Both the position numbers and the translations under genes were made by a program. The notes beneath the pieces are model-generated. The model made no database searches. It saw only the letters and a list, made by a program, of their open reading frames with translations, and was not told the DNA's origin. Shown in pieces: positions 27,161 to 38,143 of a DNA stretch of 64,000 bases (position 1 is the first letter of the stretch; each line of letters begins with the position of its first letter). Location of the stretch: the NCBI GenBank assembly GCA_900074725.1, contig LT598460.1, forward strand, positions 749,502 through 813,501. The letters run 5' to 3'. This DNA is from Lachancea dasiensis (taxonomy: Eukaryota > Ascomycota > Saccharomycetes > Saccharomycetales > Saccharomycetaceae).

Positions 27161-28080
27161 CTATTCTAGTTGAACGTCACCTTCAGCATCTTTCTTTTCG
27201 TTACTGTTGTCGTTTTCATTTTCGTTGTCGCTATCATCGCTAGACTGATCACTTTCATCGCTGTCGCCACTTTCTTGTTTGGCCAAAGCAAGTGCCTCGT
27301 CAAGAAGATCCTTGGGCACCGCTTTATGAAGCCCGTTCGTTTCGGAAACCGAACACCAACTCATTTCTAACTCAAAATCTTTTTCTTTGTTGTCCTCGTG
27401 AGCCAGGTGAATTATTCTGGCGGCTTCTTTAATCGCTTCTCTGCCGTCAAGATCGGGTTTCGAAGTCAGCACCTTCTCAAGTTCTGCTTTGGCCGACTGT
27501 CTTCCCTTTCCTGTAGCCGCGCCCGTGTAGCCCCAATATAGACCGCTAGGCTCTAGCATGTACAAATGGACCCCATCATCGTCGACGCCCCCAATTATGG
27601 CCGTGATACCAAATGGTCTAACACTGTTGTATAGAGTATGAGCTTGGACATACTGACCCAGTCTGTCCGCTAGAGCCGGCAATGGGATTGGGGTCGCATA
27701 CGTTTTCCTGAAATTTTGCGCCTCTTCACGTCCTCTGTTCACGAGGTGTCTGCCGTCCGGCATCAATCCAGAGTATGCGCAGCCGATATGACGATCTATG
27801 GTTTGGATCTTCCTGTTCTTACCTGGCACTAGTAGTTTACTGGTAATCAACTTCTCTACCGCAAACACGACACCGTCTTTAAATTTGATGGCAACGGAAC
27901 TCGCCCCATTCTCGGTGGCTTTTACTGCATACTCAACTTGAAAGTTCCTGCCATCTGGTGAGAAGACGCTATTAGACAGATCGTATCCAGTACCAATTGA
28001 AGTCTGCAATTAGCATCAAGGCAATGGAGTTAGTAAAATGCCAACAAAAAACGCTTGAATCAACGACTTTTACGTACCAT
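27161..28080 (-). CDS. PRE10: 20S proteasome subunit alpha-7, one intron after the start codon
   Basis: The alpha-7 subunit of the proteasome outer ring. Exon 1 is just the ATG (28078-28080) and exon 2 is 27161-28003; splicing gives MTSIGTGYDLSNSVFSPDGR, the same start as S. cerevisiae Pre10. Without splicing, exon 2 has no proper start (only a TTG lies in frame near its edge). 281 residues. The alpha-subunit signature is YDLSNSVFSPDGRNFQVEYA; later blocks include GVVFAVEKLITSKLL, IGCAYSGLMPDGRHLVNR, YVQAHTLYNSVRPFG and GAATGKGRQSAKAELEK. The tail is Ser/Asp/Asn-rich and ends DVQLE. As I recall, S. cerevisiae PRE10 (YOR362C) has no intron. Confidence 0.95.
28004..28077 (-). other. PRE10 intron directly after ATG
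   Basis: 74-nt intron: donor GTACGT at 28077-28072, branch site TACTAAC at 28035-28029, acceptor TTGCAG ending at 28004. The branch-to-acceptor distance is normal for yeast. It falls between codons 1 and 2. Confidence 0.92.
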
Positions 28081-28416
28081 ATTAGAACTGCAGCGGAATG
28101 TTAGGCTCGATAGAAAGATGTTTCTTCAACCGTTTTCAAAAGTGTTCAGCTCTTTTAAGGTTTGCCACCCAATGTTGATGATTTTAGATTTCTAGCTCCT
28201 TCGTACAAGAGTATCCATGTATTTCGAGATCGTTAAATGATCACTATATTAGCCGATGAGCTAGGTGCTAGAACTTGTACCCAGCCTTAGCTGTCAAGAT
28301 ACCAAGGCTGGGTGTCAATCTGAGCAGAATCAAGGTCAGAGCAGGCTCAAAGAGACTCAAATCCATAAAAAAGATTTTTCCAGTGAATATACGGCGCGTT
28401 TAGCTTATTCTGGTGA
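28081..28416. other. Divergent promoter PRE10/GEM1
   Basis: 336 bp. It contains an imperfect inverted repeat near 28278-28310 (CCCAGCCTTAG ... CCAAGGCTGGG). I see no proteasome-associated Rpn4 element (GGTGGCAAA) as an exact match; CGGTTTTC-type sequence gives no support. Confidence 0.45.
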
Positions 28417-30411
28417 ATGGCAAAAGAACAGATTAAAGTGGTGGTGTGTGGAGATGATGGGGTCGGCAAAACAAGCCTCATAGCATGCTTAGTGAAGGAT
28501 CAATACATACCAAATCTCCAAGACAGATTGTCGCCCGTTACAATTCCACGGGACTTTTCCTCGAGCCCATTCTCCCCCAAGGCCAGTGTTCTAGTAGACA
28601 CCACGAGCTACGATCTGCCGCAGCTGCATTACGAACTGAAAAGCGCCGACGTGATATGGTTAGTGTATTCGGATCATGAAAGTTACGATCGAGTGGCCCT
28701 GTACTGGATGATGATGTTTCGTTCACTGGGTGTCAATCTCCCTGTCATTTTGTGCAAGAACAAATGCGACACCACTTTGCATGGGAGCGAAGGGACTCAT
28801 GCCAAGGATATCAATGCTGAAGACAAGGCTTCGGAGAACACCAAGATCGAGGACGAGGAGTTCATCCCAATCTTGCGAGAGTTCAAAGAAGTTGAAACTT
28901 GCATTAAGACTAGCGCCAAAGATAAAATGAACGTCAACCAAGCGTTCTACTTATGTCAAAGGTCTATAACCCACCCCATTGCCCCACTATTTGACCCCAG
29001 GGTGGGTGAGCTTAAGCCACTAACCGTTTTGGCCCTCAAAAGAATTTTTTTGCTCTCCGACAAGGACCAAGATGGGTTTTTGAATGATGAGGAGCTATCA
29101 GTCTTACAAAGGCGTTCTTTTGGGAAATCAATCGACACACAGGAGCTGCAATTTATAAAAGAGACTTTGCTTAATCTTTCCATCTCTCCTCAGGAGTATG
29201 CCAACTACATTCTCTTCGTCCCTGGCAAGGGTATCACTAAAGATGGGTTTTTGGTCCTGAACAAGCTTTACTCGGAGAAAGGGAGACATGAGACGACATG
29301 GGGTATTCTGAGAGCTTTTCACTACACAGATTCGCTGTCCATAAACGATAAAGTACTCTACCCTAAGATGGACATTTCGGACAGTGCTAGCGTTGAACTG
29401 AGCCCACTGGGGTATCGTTTTCTCGTGGAACTTTTTTTGACGTTTGACAAAGATAATGATGGCGGCCTCAATGATCAAGAACTTGCTTTCCTTTTCAAGA
29501 CAACTCCCGGTATTCCCAAGCTTTGGACGGAAACAAATTTTCCTTTTTCAACCGTGGTCAATAATCAAGCTTGTGTAACCCTACAAGGGTGGCTAGCACA
29601 ATGGACTATGACAACGTTTCTGGACTATAGAACTACTACTGAGTATCTGGTGTACTTGGGTATTGAGAAGGACGCCAGATTGGCCCTCCAAGTGACAAAA
29701 GCTCGCAAAAAGCGCAGAAGGAATGGAAAGTATTACAGAGCTCCAGTTACTGATCGTAAAGTATTTAGCTGCTATGTGATCGGCAAACCACATAGCGGTA
29801 AAAGTTCTTTGCTCGAATCTTTTGTTGGAATGTCGTTCTCGGAGTCATACACTCCAACAATCAGACCTCGAATTGGAGTAAATAGCTTGGAGTTAAAAGG
29901 CAGTAAGCAATACTACTTGATTCTGCAAGAATTTGGCGAGCAAGAACCTGCAATTTTGGAAAATGTTGAAAAAATGAAGGAGTGTGACGTGCTGTGTCTA
30001 ACGTATGATTCTAGCGATCCAGAGTCCTTTTCGTATTTATTTGAGCTTATCAACCAACATCAACACCTTCAAAACCTTCCCATGATATTCGTGGCTCTCA
30101 AAGCTGATCTGGATAAGCAGCAACAGAGATGCTACATTCAACCCGATGATTTCACAGACCAATTGTTCGTCGACCACCCACTACATGTATCTTCAGCATG
30201 GTCTAGCTCACTTAATGAGCTATTTATCAAATTAACGGAAGCCGGTCTTGAACCGGCCAAAAACACACCGGGGCTGGCCCCAGATACCGCAAGGGAAGAA
30301 GTCGACTATTGGCAATACGCGTTGGTCGCAACCTCTGCAGTGGGCTTCACCTCTTTATTCACCTTTACATTCTTCAAATTGTTTCGCAGTTTGCGGAGCG
30401 GTTCGACGTGA
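28417..30411 (+). CDS. GEM1: Mitochondrial Rho GTPase Gem1 (Miro)
   Basis: A tail-anchored outer-membrane GTPase that regulates mitochondrial shape, inheritance and ER-mitochondria (ERMES) contacts. 664 residues with full Miro architecture. The first GTPase domain begins at residue 5 ([15 protein letters not shown]-loop; ILCKNKCD as the NKxD motif). Two EF-hands follow, near 214 ([12 protein letters not shown]) and 343 ([12 protein letters not shown]). The second GTPase domain has its P-loop near 455 ([15 protein letters not shown]) and VALKADLD. The C-terminal membrane anchor is [20 protein letters not shown] with a short basic tail. Matches YAL048C. Convergent with FLC2. Confidence 0.97.
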   Translation: MAKEQIKVVVCGDDGVGKTSLIACLVKDQYIPNLQDRLSPVTIPRDFSSSPFSPKASVLVDTTSYDLPQLHYELKSADVIWLVYSDHESYDRVALYWMMMFRSLGVNLPVILCKNKCDTTLHGSEGTHAKDINAEDKASENTKIEDEEFIPILREFKEVETCIKTSAKDKMNVNQAFYLCQRSITHPIAPLFDPRVGELKPLTVLALKRIFLLSDKDQDGFLNDEELSVLQRRSFGKSIDTQELQFIKETLLNLSISPQEYANYILFVPGKGITKDGFLVLNKLYSEKGRHETTWGILRAFHYTDSLSINDKVLYPKMDISDSASVELSPLGYRFLVELFLTFDKDNDGGLNDQELAFLFKTTPGIPKLWTETNFPFSTVVNNQACVTLQGWLAQWTMTTFLDYRTTTEYLVYLGIEKDARLALQVTKARKKRRRNGKYYRAPVTDRKVFSCYVIGKPHSGKSSLLESFVGMSFSESYTPTIRPRIGVNSLELKGSKQYYLILQEFGEQEPAILENVEKMKECDVLCLTYDSSDPESFSYLFELINQHQHLQNLPMIFVALKADLDKQQQRCYIQPDDFTDQLFVDHPLHVSSAWSSSLNELFIKLTEAGLEPAKNTPGLAPDTAREEVDYWQYALVATSAVGFTSLFTFTFFKLFRSLRSGST

Positions 30412-30821
30412 CGCAGAGCCAGGTTAGTAGTTGAATTGCCCAAAGATAAGTAAGAATTGGTGACAGCACTTTAAAAGTGTCCCTTCCCTCGAAGTCACGG
30501 CGGTACTGCGTCCACAATCTGAAAATTTACCCCAAGGTGGCAACTTGAAGGAACCCCAATTCGATGCGGCTAATAGGACTATGTTTCACGCGGCAGCATC
30601 TCTCAGTATACCTCTAAATTTCTTCGGCTTATCATGCCAAGAGGTAACGAGCAATATAGTAGAGACCCATAGCTTGTCTCTATCTCTATTCAAAATTATA
30701 CGAAACGAATATTGTTTTTTTGACTTGGTCCAATATGGATTGCCTCGATAGTTTTCCGTTAAGTTGTTATATTATACAGATATTTGTTGTATGGTACATG
30801 ACATGTCTTCAGATATGTCAA
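30412..30821. other. Convergent spacer GEM1/FLC2
   Basis: 410 bp between two gene ends. Nothing beyond presumed 3' processing signals in A/T-rich sequence. Confidence 0.4.
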
Positions 30822-33164
30822 TCATAGGTAAGACTGACCCTTCGAGTAAGGATTTTGGTTGGCGCTGTTGCCGTGATTGGTGGAGCCCACGTATCCCTGA
30901 TACGATGTGTCACTATTGAAAGTACTTTCCGGAGCACGAAGACTATGGGCGCTGCGGCTTGTAGGTGCGGTTGGAAGTTTTTGGTATGGATTACCAAATG
31001 CACTAGACCCCAGCACCGCTGACGTTGGCTGTACAGCCTGGGGCTCACCACTATAAGCACGCTTTTCCCTAGAGCCCGACTGGGTTTCGAATTGCGAGCT
31101 GTCGTCTACCTCGTCATCGAAAAGCAGTTTCCGAGAGCTCTTGTTACGTGAGCTGTCACCACTGGAAGGATAGTTCGAGGCTTCGTTGGTGACCATGGCA
31201 GCCTTACCAAGCTCAAATAGCTCGGCTTCAGATTTAGAGGCTGCTCCATTTGTCTGAATCTTAGGAATGAAAGAAACGCGATCGTCCTTCATAGGTTGGT
31301 ATCGAGAATCTGGATTCCTGTGCACCAATGCTAGCGCGCAAGTGACGATAGTGAAAATCAGCAAAAAGAGAGCGAACACTGCATTCACAACGAAAAGAAC
31401 CACGGCCATAACGGAAGAAACAACCTGGGGCTGCCCAAAGAGCTCGGAGAAAAATAGAAAAAACAGGGCATTGAACAGGTTGACCAAGTGAATAACGATA
31501 TTGAATGCATTCGTCCGCTTATCCAAATAAGGTCTCTTCCAGCAAAGCGCTACAAAATAAACCAACTCAATGACAAAGACAACCATCGCTTGAGGCTTGC
31601 CCATATTTTGTAGAACAGCGACAAAAATGGATCTGAGCAAAGCATAAGCCATGAATGGCACTAACCACCAGTACAGATCTGCCTTGAATTGCACATACAA
31701 GAAACCATATCTGTTCAGGAATGTAGAATCACCGAATAGCATGTATGCTGGAGTCTTGTATAGCCTCTTAGATTCACGGCCCCTCACAATAACTCTAGTG
31801 ACGCCATATATTAGCAATGCAGTAACAATCACGAGAATAACGGCGGCGTTAACGACTGCTGCAGGAGAGTCTCGTTGGGTAAACTCCCAGATACTCAAAA
31901 TCGAAAGTTGAGGAAACGCGATTATGCAAAGCCTAAAAAGTGTGCCTTTGATAATATTACTCCAGCTTTTCCTGTACTCAAAAAATTTGGAAGATTCTGC
32001 CATAATACGAGCTCTCGTAAGCAATTCGACCAATGCTTTAAAGAACATCAAAGCGATCACAATAACGAAAATGAAAAAAAGGGTAAACACGGCACCGGTC
32101 AGAAACAAATTGGACAGTTCGATATCGGCTTTGAATGCTACACGCTGAATACCGTGCAACACAAGAGTCTTCGATGCATAATTAGTAGAGTTCCTTTCAT
32201 TGGTAGTGTAAAGGTTTGTTTGATTCATAAAGGAACTGACGTCGAAACTGTTAGAGGTGGATATGGAGATTCTTTTGTAAAGGTGCTTTGCGCCTTCTAC
32301 AACTGCTCTCTTCAAGCGCCTCTTCTGCACAGAAATAGACAACACGTCCTTGTTTGCCACAACAACAACGGATTCTCCACCAGTGGCCTGGATGTACCAA
32401 TTGAAAATATCCTGCATAAAAGAAACGTTTATTATTCCCATCGACCATTGAAAGTTTTGAGCCCAAGCGGCGGCGATTGGAGGAACTCTAGAGACACCCA
32501 TCATAGAGGTAATGGCGAGATTCTGGAAATAAATGAAAAGAGAAATGGAATTTGAGGCGATATGGGCAGCTGTGGTGGAGTGGCCAAGGACCGAGACAAA
32601 CCCAGAAGTAAGAACACCAATACCCGAGATCGCCGCAATTGGCCATGATGCGTACTTAGTCTGCACTGTCTTACCATTGGTCAAGGGGGCCACCACACAG
32701 GCGAGGGGGTTTTCATGATCAGTGTCCTTCGACGCATACACCATTACGCGCACCTGAGCATCCAAATCAGGAATCGTATAGGCTACTCCGGGAACCTGAT
32801 TCACCAGATCAGTGTCCAGCACCTGCTGGGAGTTCACGTCAATACGGCCGGCCTGCAGAGGGCACAAGGATGTCTGGCCCAAAGAACAAAGGTCAATCGA
32901 AGTCTCCATCACGTTCAATCCATATACAACAAGCTCGATTTCAGCTGTAATATTGTCCTGGATGGTCGTGGTCGCGTCAATGTTGAAAAGCACGGTCTTG
33001 TTACCAGGATAGTACTGCACGTCGAAAAAAGACGCTGTGAATTGCGAATTCTCCATACAAGTCAGAAGTGACCCTGTTCCTACATGTCTTGTATTGTTTT
33101 TAGCACTGACAGGCATCACTAGGAGGGCCTGAAGCAGCGCCCCGAGGAACACCAAAAAGTGCAT
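30822..33164 (-). CDS. FLC2: TRP-like FAD/calcium transporter family protein (Flc)
   Basis: 780 residues. Flc proteins are ER/Golgi membrane proteins linked to FAD import, calcium release and cell-wall integrity. A signal peptide (MHFLVFLGALLQALLVMPVSA) precedes a lumenal ML-like domain (about 22-165, with LLTCMENSQFTASFF and paired Cys). The TRP-type multi-pass region spans about 170-640, and the hydrophilic cytosolic tail is Ser/Asn-rich. One gene occupies the place of the S. cerevisiae pair YAL053W (FLC2) and YOR365C. The assignment to FLC2 rather than FLC1/FLC3 rests on location. Confidence 0.88.
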   Translation of the reverse strand: MHFLVFLGALLQALLVMPVSAKNNTRHVGTGSLLTCMENSQFTASFFDVQYYPGNKTVLFNIDATTTIQDNITAEIELVVYGLNVMETSIDLCSLGQTSLCPLQAGRIDVNSQQVLDTDLVNQVPGVAYTIPDLDAQVRVMVYASKDTDHENPLACVVAPLTNGKTVQTKYASWPIAAISGIGVLTSGFVSVLGHSTTAAHIASNSISLFIYFQNLAITSMMGVSRVPPIAAAWAQNFQWSMGIINVSFMQDIFNWYIQATGGESVVVVANKDVLSISVQKRRLKRAVVEGAKHLYKRISISTSNSFDVSSFMNQTNLYTTNERNSTNYASKTLVLHGIQRVAFKADIELSNLFLTGAVFTLFFIFVIVIALMFFKALVELLTRARIMAESSKFFEYRKSWSNIIKGTLFRLCIIAFPQLSILSIWEFTQRDSPAAVVNAAVILVIVTALLIYGVTRVIVRGRESKRLYKTPAYMLFGDSTFLNRYGFLYVQFKADLYWWLVPFMAYALLRSIFVAVLQNMGKPQAMVVFVIELVYFVALCWKRPYLDKRTNAFNIVIHLVNLFNALFFLFFSELFGQPQVVSSVMAVVLFVVNAVFALFLLIFTIVTCALALVHRNPDSRYQPMKDDRVSFIPKIQTNGAASKSEAELFELGKAAMVTNEASNYPSSGDSSRNKSSRKLLFDDEVDDSSQFETQSGSREKRAYSGEPQAVQPTSAVLGSSAFGNPYQKLPTAPTSRSAHSLRAPESTFNSDTSYQGYVGSTNHGNSANQNPYSKGQSYL

Positions 33165-35108
33165 TTGACGGCTTCAAAGCTTTAATAATCTCACGGAAAA
33201 AGAGAGAGACCGATACCAACAATTCTGCAAAATTCTGAGATCAGAAAAGGAGCCTTGTTCTGCAGTCAACGACTACTATCAAATCCTTTACCTGTTCCTC
33301 AGTAGTTGGTAGATGATGAAGTAGGCGTTGAAAGTTCATTAATATAAATCAGCCAGCTCTATAAATAGTGATCTTCAGCACAGCCGAGTTGACATGTGAT
33401 CAAATAGACGTCACTAAAAGGTTGAATCGAACTCTGACGGCCTGGTGATTCAGGAATAGGCCCAGATATACTTTGAATAGAGGTGTTGTCGAAGCCGCCA
33501 TTTGGTAATGATAGTACAGTTTGAAAAACGTCCAGTTGAATTTTAACAAAAAATCTATCTAGTGTCACAATAGTACGGACTGAGACTTGCCACGCCAGTA
33601 GATAAATAATGTGCAAGGCTAATATGACATGTGAAACTTAAAAGAGTAACTGTTACATGGGAACGACATGGCCAGTAATTTGTCTGGTGGAAATCTGGGA
33701 CTATCGAGTCCTCACTCCCCCCCGAATTATCCTCGCCTGGATTTTCCATGAATCTCAGCTATAACTCCCAGACATGAGCCAGATCAATAGTCCAAATTTA
33801 TCCAGAAAGGCAAGCTGAATGTGTTCCATAACGCTTAGAAATATTATCCAATACTTGAAATTAAGATTACGATATCTATCAACGAACTGAGCGAACGATT
33901 TTGACAAGCTAACCACTCCTGATTAACTTGTTCCAGTAGCTCTTGAATTTTTGAAAAGCTAATTCATAAAACTCATGGACGCCCTAGACATGGAAATGTG
34001 GAAGGGTGATTAGAGCCTCACACCGCAAAAAGAGGGATCTAAAATAGAGTGCTGCATGGGAACTCACTCACTCTAAAAATGTAGGGTTCGGGGGAATATG
34101 ACAGAAGGTATATGAAGTGGAGTAAAGCTAAGATAGGATAAAGAAAATATCCACAAAAAAATCGAATTAAAACTATTACGAGATTCCGTCCCCCTGCCCT
34201 CAGTTGAGATGGTTCAAGCTCCAATAGAATTGCAGTAAGATTATGGGTACACACCTAAAAATGAATCGTAATATCCCCTTAAAGGTGTACTAATGAAGCT
34301 ATTGAACGGTGTTTACACGATATCGGAACTCGAAACATAAACACGTACGAAGCCCATCACGTCCGCCCAGATAACATAGAGTTAGACTCCACAGATATGC
34401 TAATTTATGAGATAGCCAACCATAAATACATCTGTCCCACCGCTAACCATTAAAGACTCGAGTAACTAGCTATTCTTCGTGGTTAGTTCGATATCGTATT
34501 CCTGACATAATTGTGTCACTCTTTACAATAATGGCGCCGCAGGGAATCCTTTTTACCATACATTTCCGAGAGGACTACCGCTGTGGGAGCGCTGCCAAGG
34601 GACCAAGGAGAGAGAACTAATCCTCCTAAATATCCGTGCTAGAGGCCGCATATTGACTTTATTCTAGATTTTCTGAGGGATATCTCTTTGCAATGCCATA
34701 AACAGGGAGCGAGAAGCCCCGTCAACGAGTGATTGTCGCAGACAGGCTAGATTCAGGTGCGGAAATTACCAAAGTGGTGATGACATGATCTCCAAGCAGT
34801 TGATTAGGGGCCTGTAAGAATTAGAAGATAGGCTCGGGCAACTGATGTGTACGGAATGACGTGAAAATGACAAGTTGACTCATGGTTTTACGCGCTTTCA
34901 AGTTCGAAATACAGGCATTTTAACGCACGCATGCTCGAATCAGCCTCGGGGATCGCCTCATTCTGTGTGACGACACAAGTTTCTGCCGAGCGCATGTCGA
35001 GTCGCGATCCACGAAAAGCTCATCTCATGATAGTCAAATTGGTGCAGAGGGTCCGAGGCGACAGAGGGCCCTCCCATCATTGATAATTCCCATCAAAGCA
35101 CCGTCGTC
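33165..35108. other. 1.9-kb gene-free divergent region FLC2/SCP1
   Basis: No ORF with family resemblance on either strand. S. cerevisiae has ACS1 (YAL054C) at this position on the chromosome I track. I see no ACS fragments, no long repeats and no centromere motif set. Confidence 0.5.
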
Positions 35109-35732
35109 ATGAGCACAATTCCACAAACTAGTACCGGTGACGTGACTTCACTTGACCAAGATTTACAAGAGCTTAGGAGAAACAAATTTTCTTCAGATTC
35201 CATCCTAGAGATTGGCAGGTGGATCTTTGATACAGTACTCGGCGAACCTTCGAAGGTACCTAGCGCTTCGCAGTTACTAGATGACCTGAAAGATGGTACC
35301 GTGCTGTGCCGTCTGGCGAACAGGCTTCATCAGGAGGACTCACCAGGAACCTCTCAGCTTCTCAGGTACAAGGAATCAAGGATGCCGTTTGTGCAGATGG
35401 AACAGATTGCGCAATTCCTCTCGTTTGCACGCAACTATGGCGTTCCTGAGGACGAGTTGTTCCAAACCATAGACCTTTACGAGGAAAAAGACTGTGCATC
35501 TGTATTCCAGACGCTCAAGTCGATATCTCGCTACGCCAACAAAAAACACCCGCAGACTTTCCCAGTCCTAGGGCCTCAAATAGCCACCAAGAGGCCTCGA
35601 CCACCTAAAGCTGCAAAACCCAAGCATTTGCAAGGAACCGGTTGGAGCTCAATGGAATATGGGTCTTTGAAGGGGGCGTCACAATCTAGCGAGAGGGTTG
35701 TCTTTGGCCAGCGGAGAGACGTTGCGCACTGA
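35109..35732 (+). CDS. SCP1: Transgelin/calponin-like actin-bundling protein Scp1
   Basis: Scp1 cross-links actin filaments in cortical patches. 207 residues (200 in S. cerevisiae). The calponin-homology domain covers about residues 28-140: ILEIGRWIFDTVLGE, LLDDLKDGTVLCRLANRL, MPFVQMEQIAQFLSFARNYGV and LFQTIDLYEEKD. The proline/lysine-rich linker leads to a C-terminal calponin-like actin-binding repeat (WSSMEYGSLKGASQSS). Matches YOR367W in place and orientation. Its stop lies only 32 bp from the PEX22 stop in the convergent arrangement. Confidence 0.95.
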   Translation: MSTIPQTSTGDVTSLDQDLQELRRNKFSSDSILEIGRWIFDTVLGEPSKVPSASQLLDDLKDGTVLCRLANRLHQEDSPGTSQLLRYKESRMPFVQMEQIAQFLSFARNYGVPEDELFQTIDLYEEKDCASVFQTLKSISRYANKKHPQTFPVLGPQIATKRPRPPKAAKPKHLQGTGWSSMEYGSLKGASQSSERVVFGQRRDVAH

Positions 35733-35764
35733 GGCGGATGTATATTAAAAGCGGGCCTTGATAG

Positions 35765-36211
35765 TCAAGAGCTCGCGCTCTGGTCCCATGGAAGGTTTTC
35801 GATTGGCCTTGAGAATTTATAGATATCACTGGGAATTTGCTCGATCTGTTGCTTTTCCACGATAACCACATCTTTTCGTAAATGTCTCACTACGTACCAC
35901 ACTCCTTCATGAGTGCTACAGCGTATAACTCTATGCTTCGGGAACAGATCCTGCGCGGGCGCTTCTTTAAAGTCGGGTGTCAAAATGACCACAGCATCCC
36001 TCTCCGAAAGCCTGTTCCAATCTACTCCCTTGCTCCACAGACCTTCAGATAAGATCAGACATATTGATTGGTTTTTCCCTGAGTTCCCATCTTGGGTTAA
36101 CGACGAGGATCCTCGATTGAACCATCTATAGGAAGCACCGACAAGGAAAGCGGCGACTATGCCAGCAAACACCAACCTCGGGGCTTGATCTCTCGTCTTT
36201 CTCAAACCCAT
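35765..36211 (-). CDS. PEX22: Peroxisomal membrane protein Pex22 (anchor for Pex4)
   Basis: Pex22 anchors and activates the ubiquitin-conjugating enzyme Pex4 at the peroxisome, allowing recycling of Pex5. 148 residues (180 in S. cerevisiae). A basic N-terminus (MGLRKTRDQAPR) precedes one transmembrane segment (LVFAGIVAAFLVGASYRWF). The soluble domain shows the weakly conserved blocks ICLILSEGLWSKGVDWNRL, AVVILTPDF, HRVIRCSTHEGVWYVVRHL and IPSDIYKFSRPIENL, matching the Rossmann-like Pex22 fold. It sits where YAL055W is expected. Divergent from RAD17 with 182 bp between starts. Confidence 0.85.
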   Translation of the reverse strand: MGLRKTRDQAPRLVFAGIVAAFLVGASYRWFNRGSSSLTQDGNSGKNQSICLILSEGLWSKGVDWNRLSERDAVVILTPDFKEAPAQDLFPKHRVIRCSTHEGVWYVVRHLRKDVVIVEKQQIEQIPSDIYKFSRPIENLPWDQSASS

Positions 36212-36393
36212 TGGCAGACAGAATACAATTTTATGCCCTTGGTGGTGATTAATATGTGCTTCTTTTCAAATAGTGTATATGTAACGTTCATTGTGCAATC
36301 AATTATTATGTCTTCCTAACTCATCGGACATTTGAACAAACAATAAACAACAAACAAACAGCCAAATAGCCGCCCAAATACGTTGTGAGGGCG

Positions 36394-37563
36394 ATGCTTG
36401 ATCAATCACCACTTTTCTCAGCGTCAACAGTCCACTTGGAACACATTACCACAGCTTTAAATTGTTTAAGGCCGTTTGGCACGAAGGACGATGTCTTGAT
36501 TATAATCGACAAAGATGGACTTTCGTTTGCTAGGGAAAACAACAGAGTAATAAGCATCCAGCTTTATTTGTCGAAAGAGCTCTTCATTTGCTACCGGTAC
36601 AATGCTCAAGATGACAATCCAGACGCTCACACAAAGGTCTGTCTTAAAATCAATCATATACTGGATAGCGTGAGTGTGGTTAGTCGTGACAAGGATGACA
36701 TTGTTGAATGCACGCTTTCCTACGATGGTGAAGGTTCTCCATTTGTACTTATTTTCGAAGACTCGGTGATCACTGAGAAAGTGGAGTATTCAACTTATTT
36801 GGTGAAAGAGTGGGACGCTACGGGCCTGGAGCTTGATACGAACGCCGTAACCTCAGAGTGTATCATGAAGGGCGATGTGCTGTACGGAGCATTGCAAGAT
36901 TTGAAGGAAATTGGTTGTAAGGAGTGCTATACGTATGCAAAATCATCAAAGAGCGGGAAACGGGTGTTTGCACTCATATCGAGGAGCCAGCTCGGGTTAT
37001 CCAAGATAATGTTGCCGGGTGAGAGGTCAATCTTAGAGAAACTAGAAGTCTACGATGCCACTTCCCACGAACAGGTGTACGATGTTCCAGTACTAGGCTA
37101 TTTTGATTTTTCTACGCTTGACAAGATACGACCCAGTGCCAAAACTGCCAGTAAAGTTATGTTGCGGAAGGACGCACATGGGCTACTGAGCATTAACATG
37201 CTAAGTCAAACAGATGACGTTATACTGACGGACGCCCGGAGGTCGAGGTCAACAAACTGGGAAAGAGCATCTTCGTCAAACGATTACCCCGGGATCGTGA
37301 TCGACATCTCCATCGTGGAGAAAGTACGCATAGATGAAGCAGATGATGATTCCGAAGCCCGCTTTTTGATGGAAAGTAGCGAGGACTCCGTAAAACCAGC
37401 ATACTACCCGACATCTGTTCCTTCTCGACCACCGGTACTTACCGCCACGTCACACACAGAGGAGTCGCTACTGTTTGGCCGCCAGCAAAGATCCACAGAG
37501 CCCGACGCGGGGGGAGACGAGGATTATATCCCAGCTACTAACGATATTCCACTGTTTTTTTGA
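36394..37563 (+). CDS. RAD17: DNA damage checkpoint clamp subunit Rad17 (Rad1 homologue of 9-1-1)
   Basis: A subunit of the PCNA-like Rad17-Mec3-Ddc1 clamp loaded at damaged DNA to activate Mec1. 389 residues from ATG 36394 (an in-frame GTG lies three codons upstream). Conserved blocks are FSASTVHLEHITTALNCL, DKDGLSFARENN, CLKINHILDSVSVVSRD, DDIVECTLSYDGEGSPFVLI, VEYSTYLVKEWD and LKDIGCKECY-like LKEIGCKECYTYAK. The C-terminus ends PATNDIPLFF, close to S. cerevisiae PTKDIPIFF. Matches YOR368W between SCP1 and RPS12. Confidence 0.96.
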   Translation: MLDQSPLFSASTVHLEHITTALNCLRPFGTKDDVLIIIDKDGLSFARENNRVISIQLYLSKELFICYRYNAQDDNPDAHTKVCLKINHILDSVSVVSRDKDDIVECTLSYDGEGSPFVLIFEDSVITEKVEYSTYLVKEWDATGLELDTNAVTSECIMKGDVLYGALQDLKEIGCKECYTYAKSSKSGKRVFALISRSQLGLSKIMLPGERSILEKLEVYDATSHEQVYDVPVLGYFDFSTLDKIRPSAKTASKVMLRKDAHGLLSINMLSQTDDVILTDARRSRSTNWERASSSNDYPGIVIDISIVEKVRIDEADDDSEARFLMESSEDSVKPAYYPTSVPSRPPVLTATSHTEESLLFGRQQRSTEPDAGGDEDYIPATNDIPLFF

Positions 37564-37720
37564 AGGAGGTAACATAAACTGAGGTCCAATACATTTTGAG
37601 TATGCGAACATAGTGAATTATTCCTACAAACTTGCGTTTATATAATTAAATGTGCACTTGCCAAACTCTGCATCCGCGGGGAGCGGACTAAACGCAAATA
37701 TACCTGAGAGGTTAGTGCGT

Positions 37721-38143
37721 TTACTGGGAGAAGTGCTCCAAGATCATTTGGCGCTCTTCAGTGTCAGCACCCCAGTTCTTGACAACAACAACGGAAGCAC
37801 CAACGACCTTTCTGGCGTTACCTTCACGGTCGATCTTACCCAAACCGGCCCATTCACCAAGTTGCTTGGCATCAGCAACCTTGATCAAAGGAACCTTGTT
37901 TTCTGGGTCGTTGGCTAGACCTTCAACGAGCTTGATGATGTTGTCTTCGGTGACAGAGTCGACCAAGACAGCCAATTGAGCCTCACCTCTGGTTAGAGCC
38001 TTGGCGGATTCTCTTAGACCTCTGGCCAAACCATCGTGAACCAAAGCGGTTCTCAAGACAACCTTCAAAGCGTCTTCAATGGTGATGGATTCAGTTGGTT
38101 GTTCGACAACTGGAACTTCTTGAACTTCTTCGACGTCAGACAT
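37721..38143 (-). CDS. RPS12: 40S ribosomal protein eS12
   Basis: 140 residues (143 in S. cerevisiae); acidic N-terminus [16 protein letters not shown], then the L7Ae-like fold with [43 protein letters not shown] and [20 protein letters not shown], ending in a hydrophobic/acidic helix. Codon usage is strongly biased, as for highly expressed genes. eS12 sits at the beak of the 40S subunit. I saw no intron signal and no perfect Rap1 box upstream. Matches YOR369C. Confidence 0.96.
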   Translation of the reverse strand: MSDVEEVQEVPVVEQPTESITIEDALKVVLRTALVHDGLARGLRESAKALTRGEAQLAVLVDSVTEDNIIKLVEGLANDPENKVPLIKVADAKQLGEWAGLGKIDREGNARKVVGASVVVVKNWGADTEERQMILEHFSQ

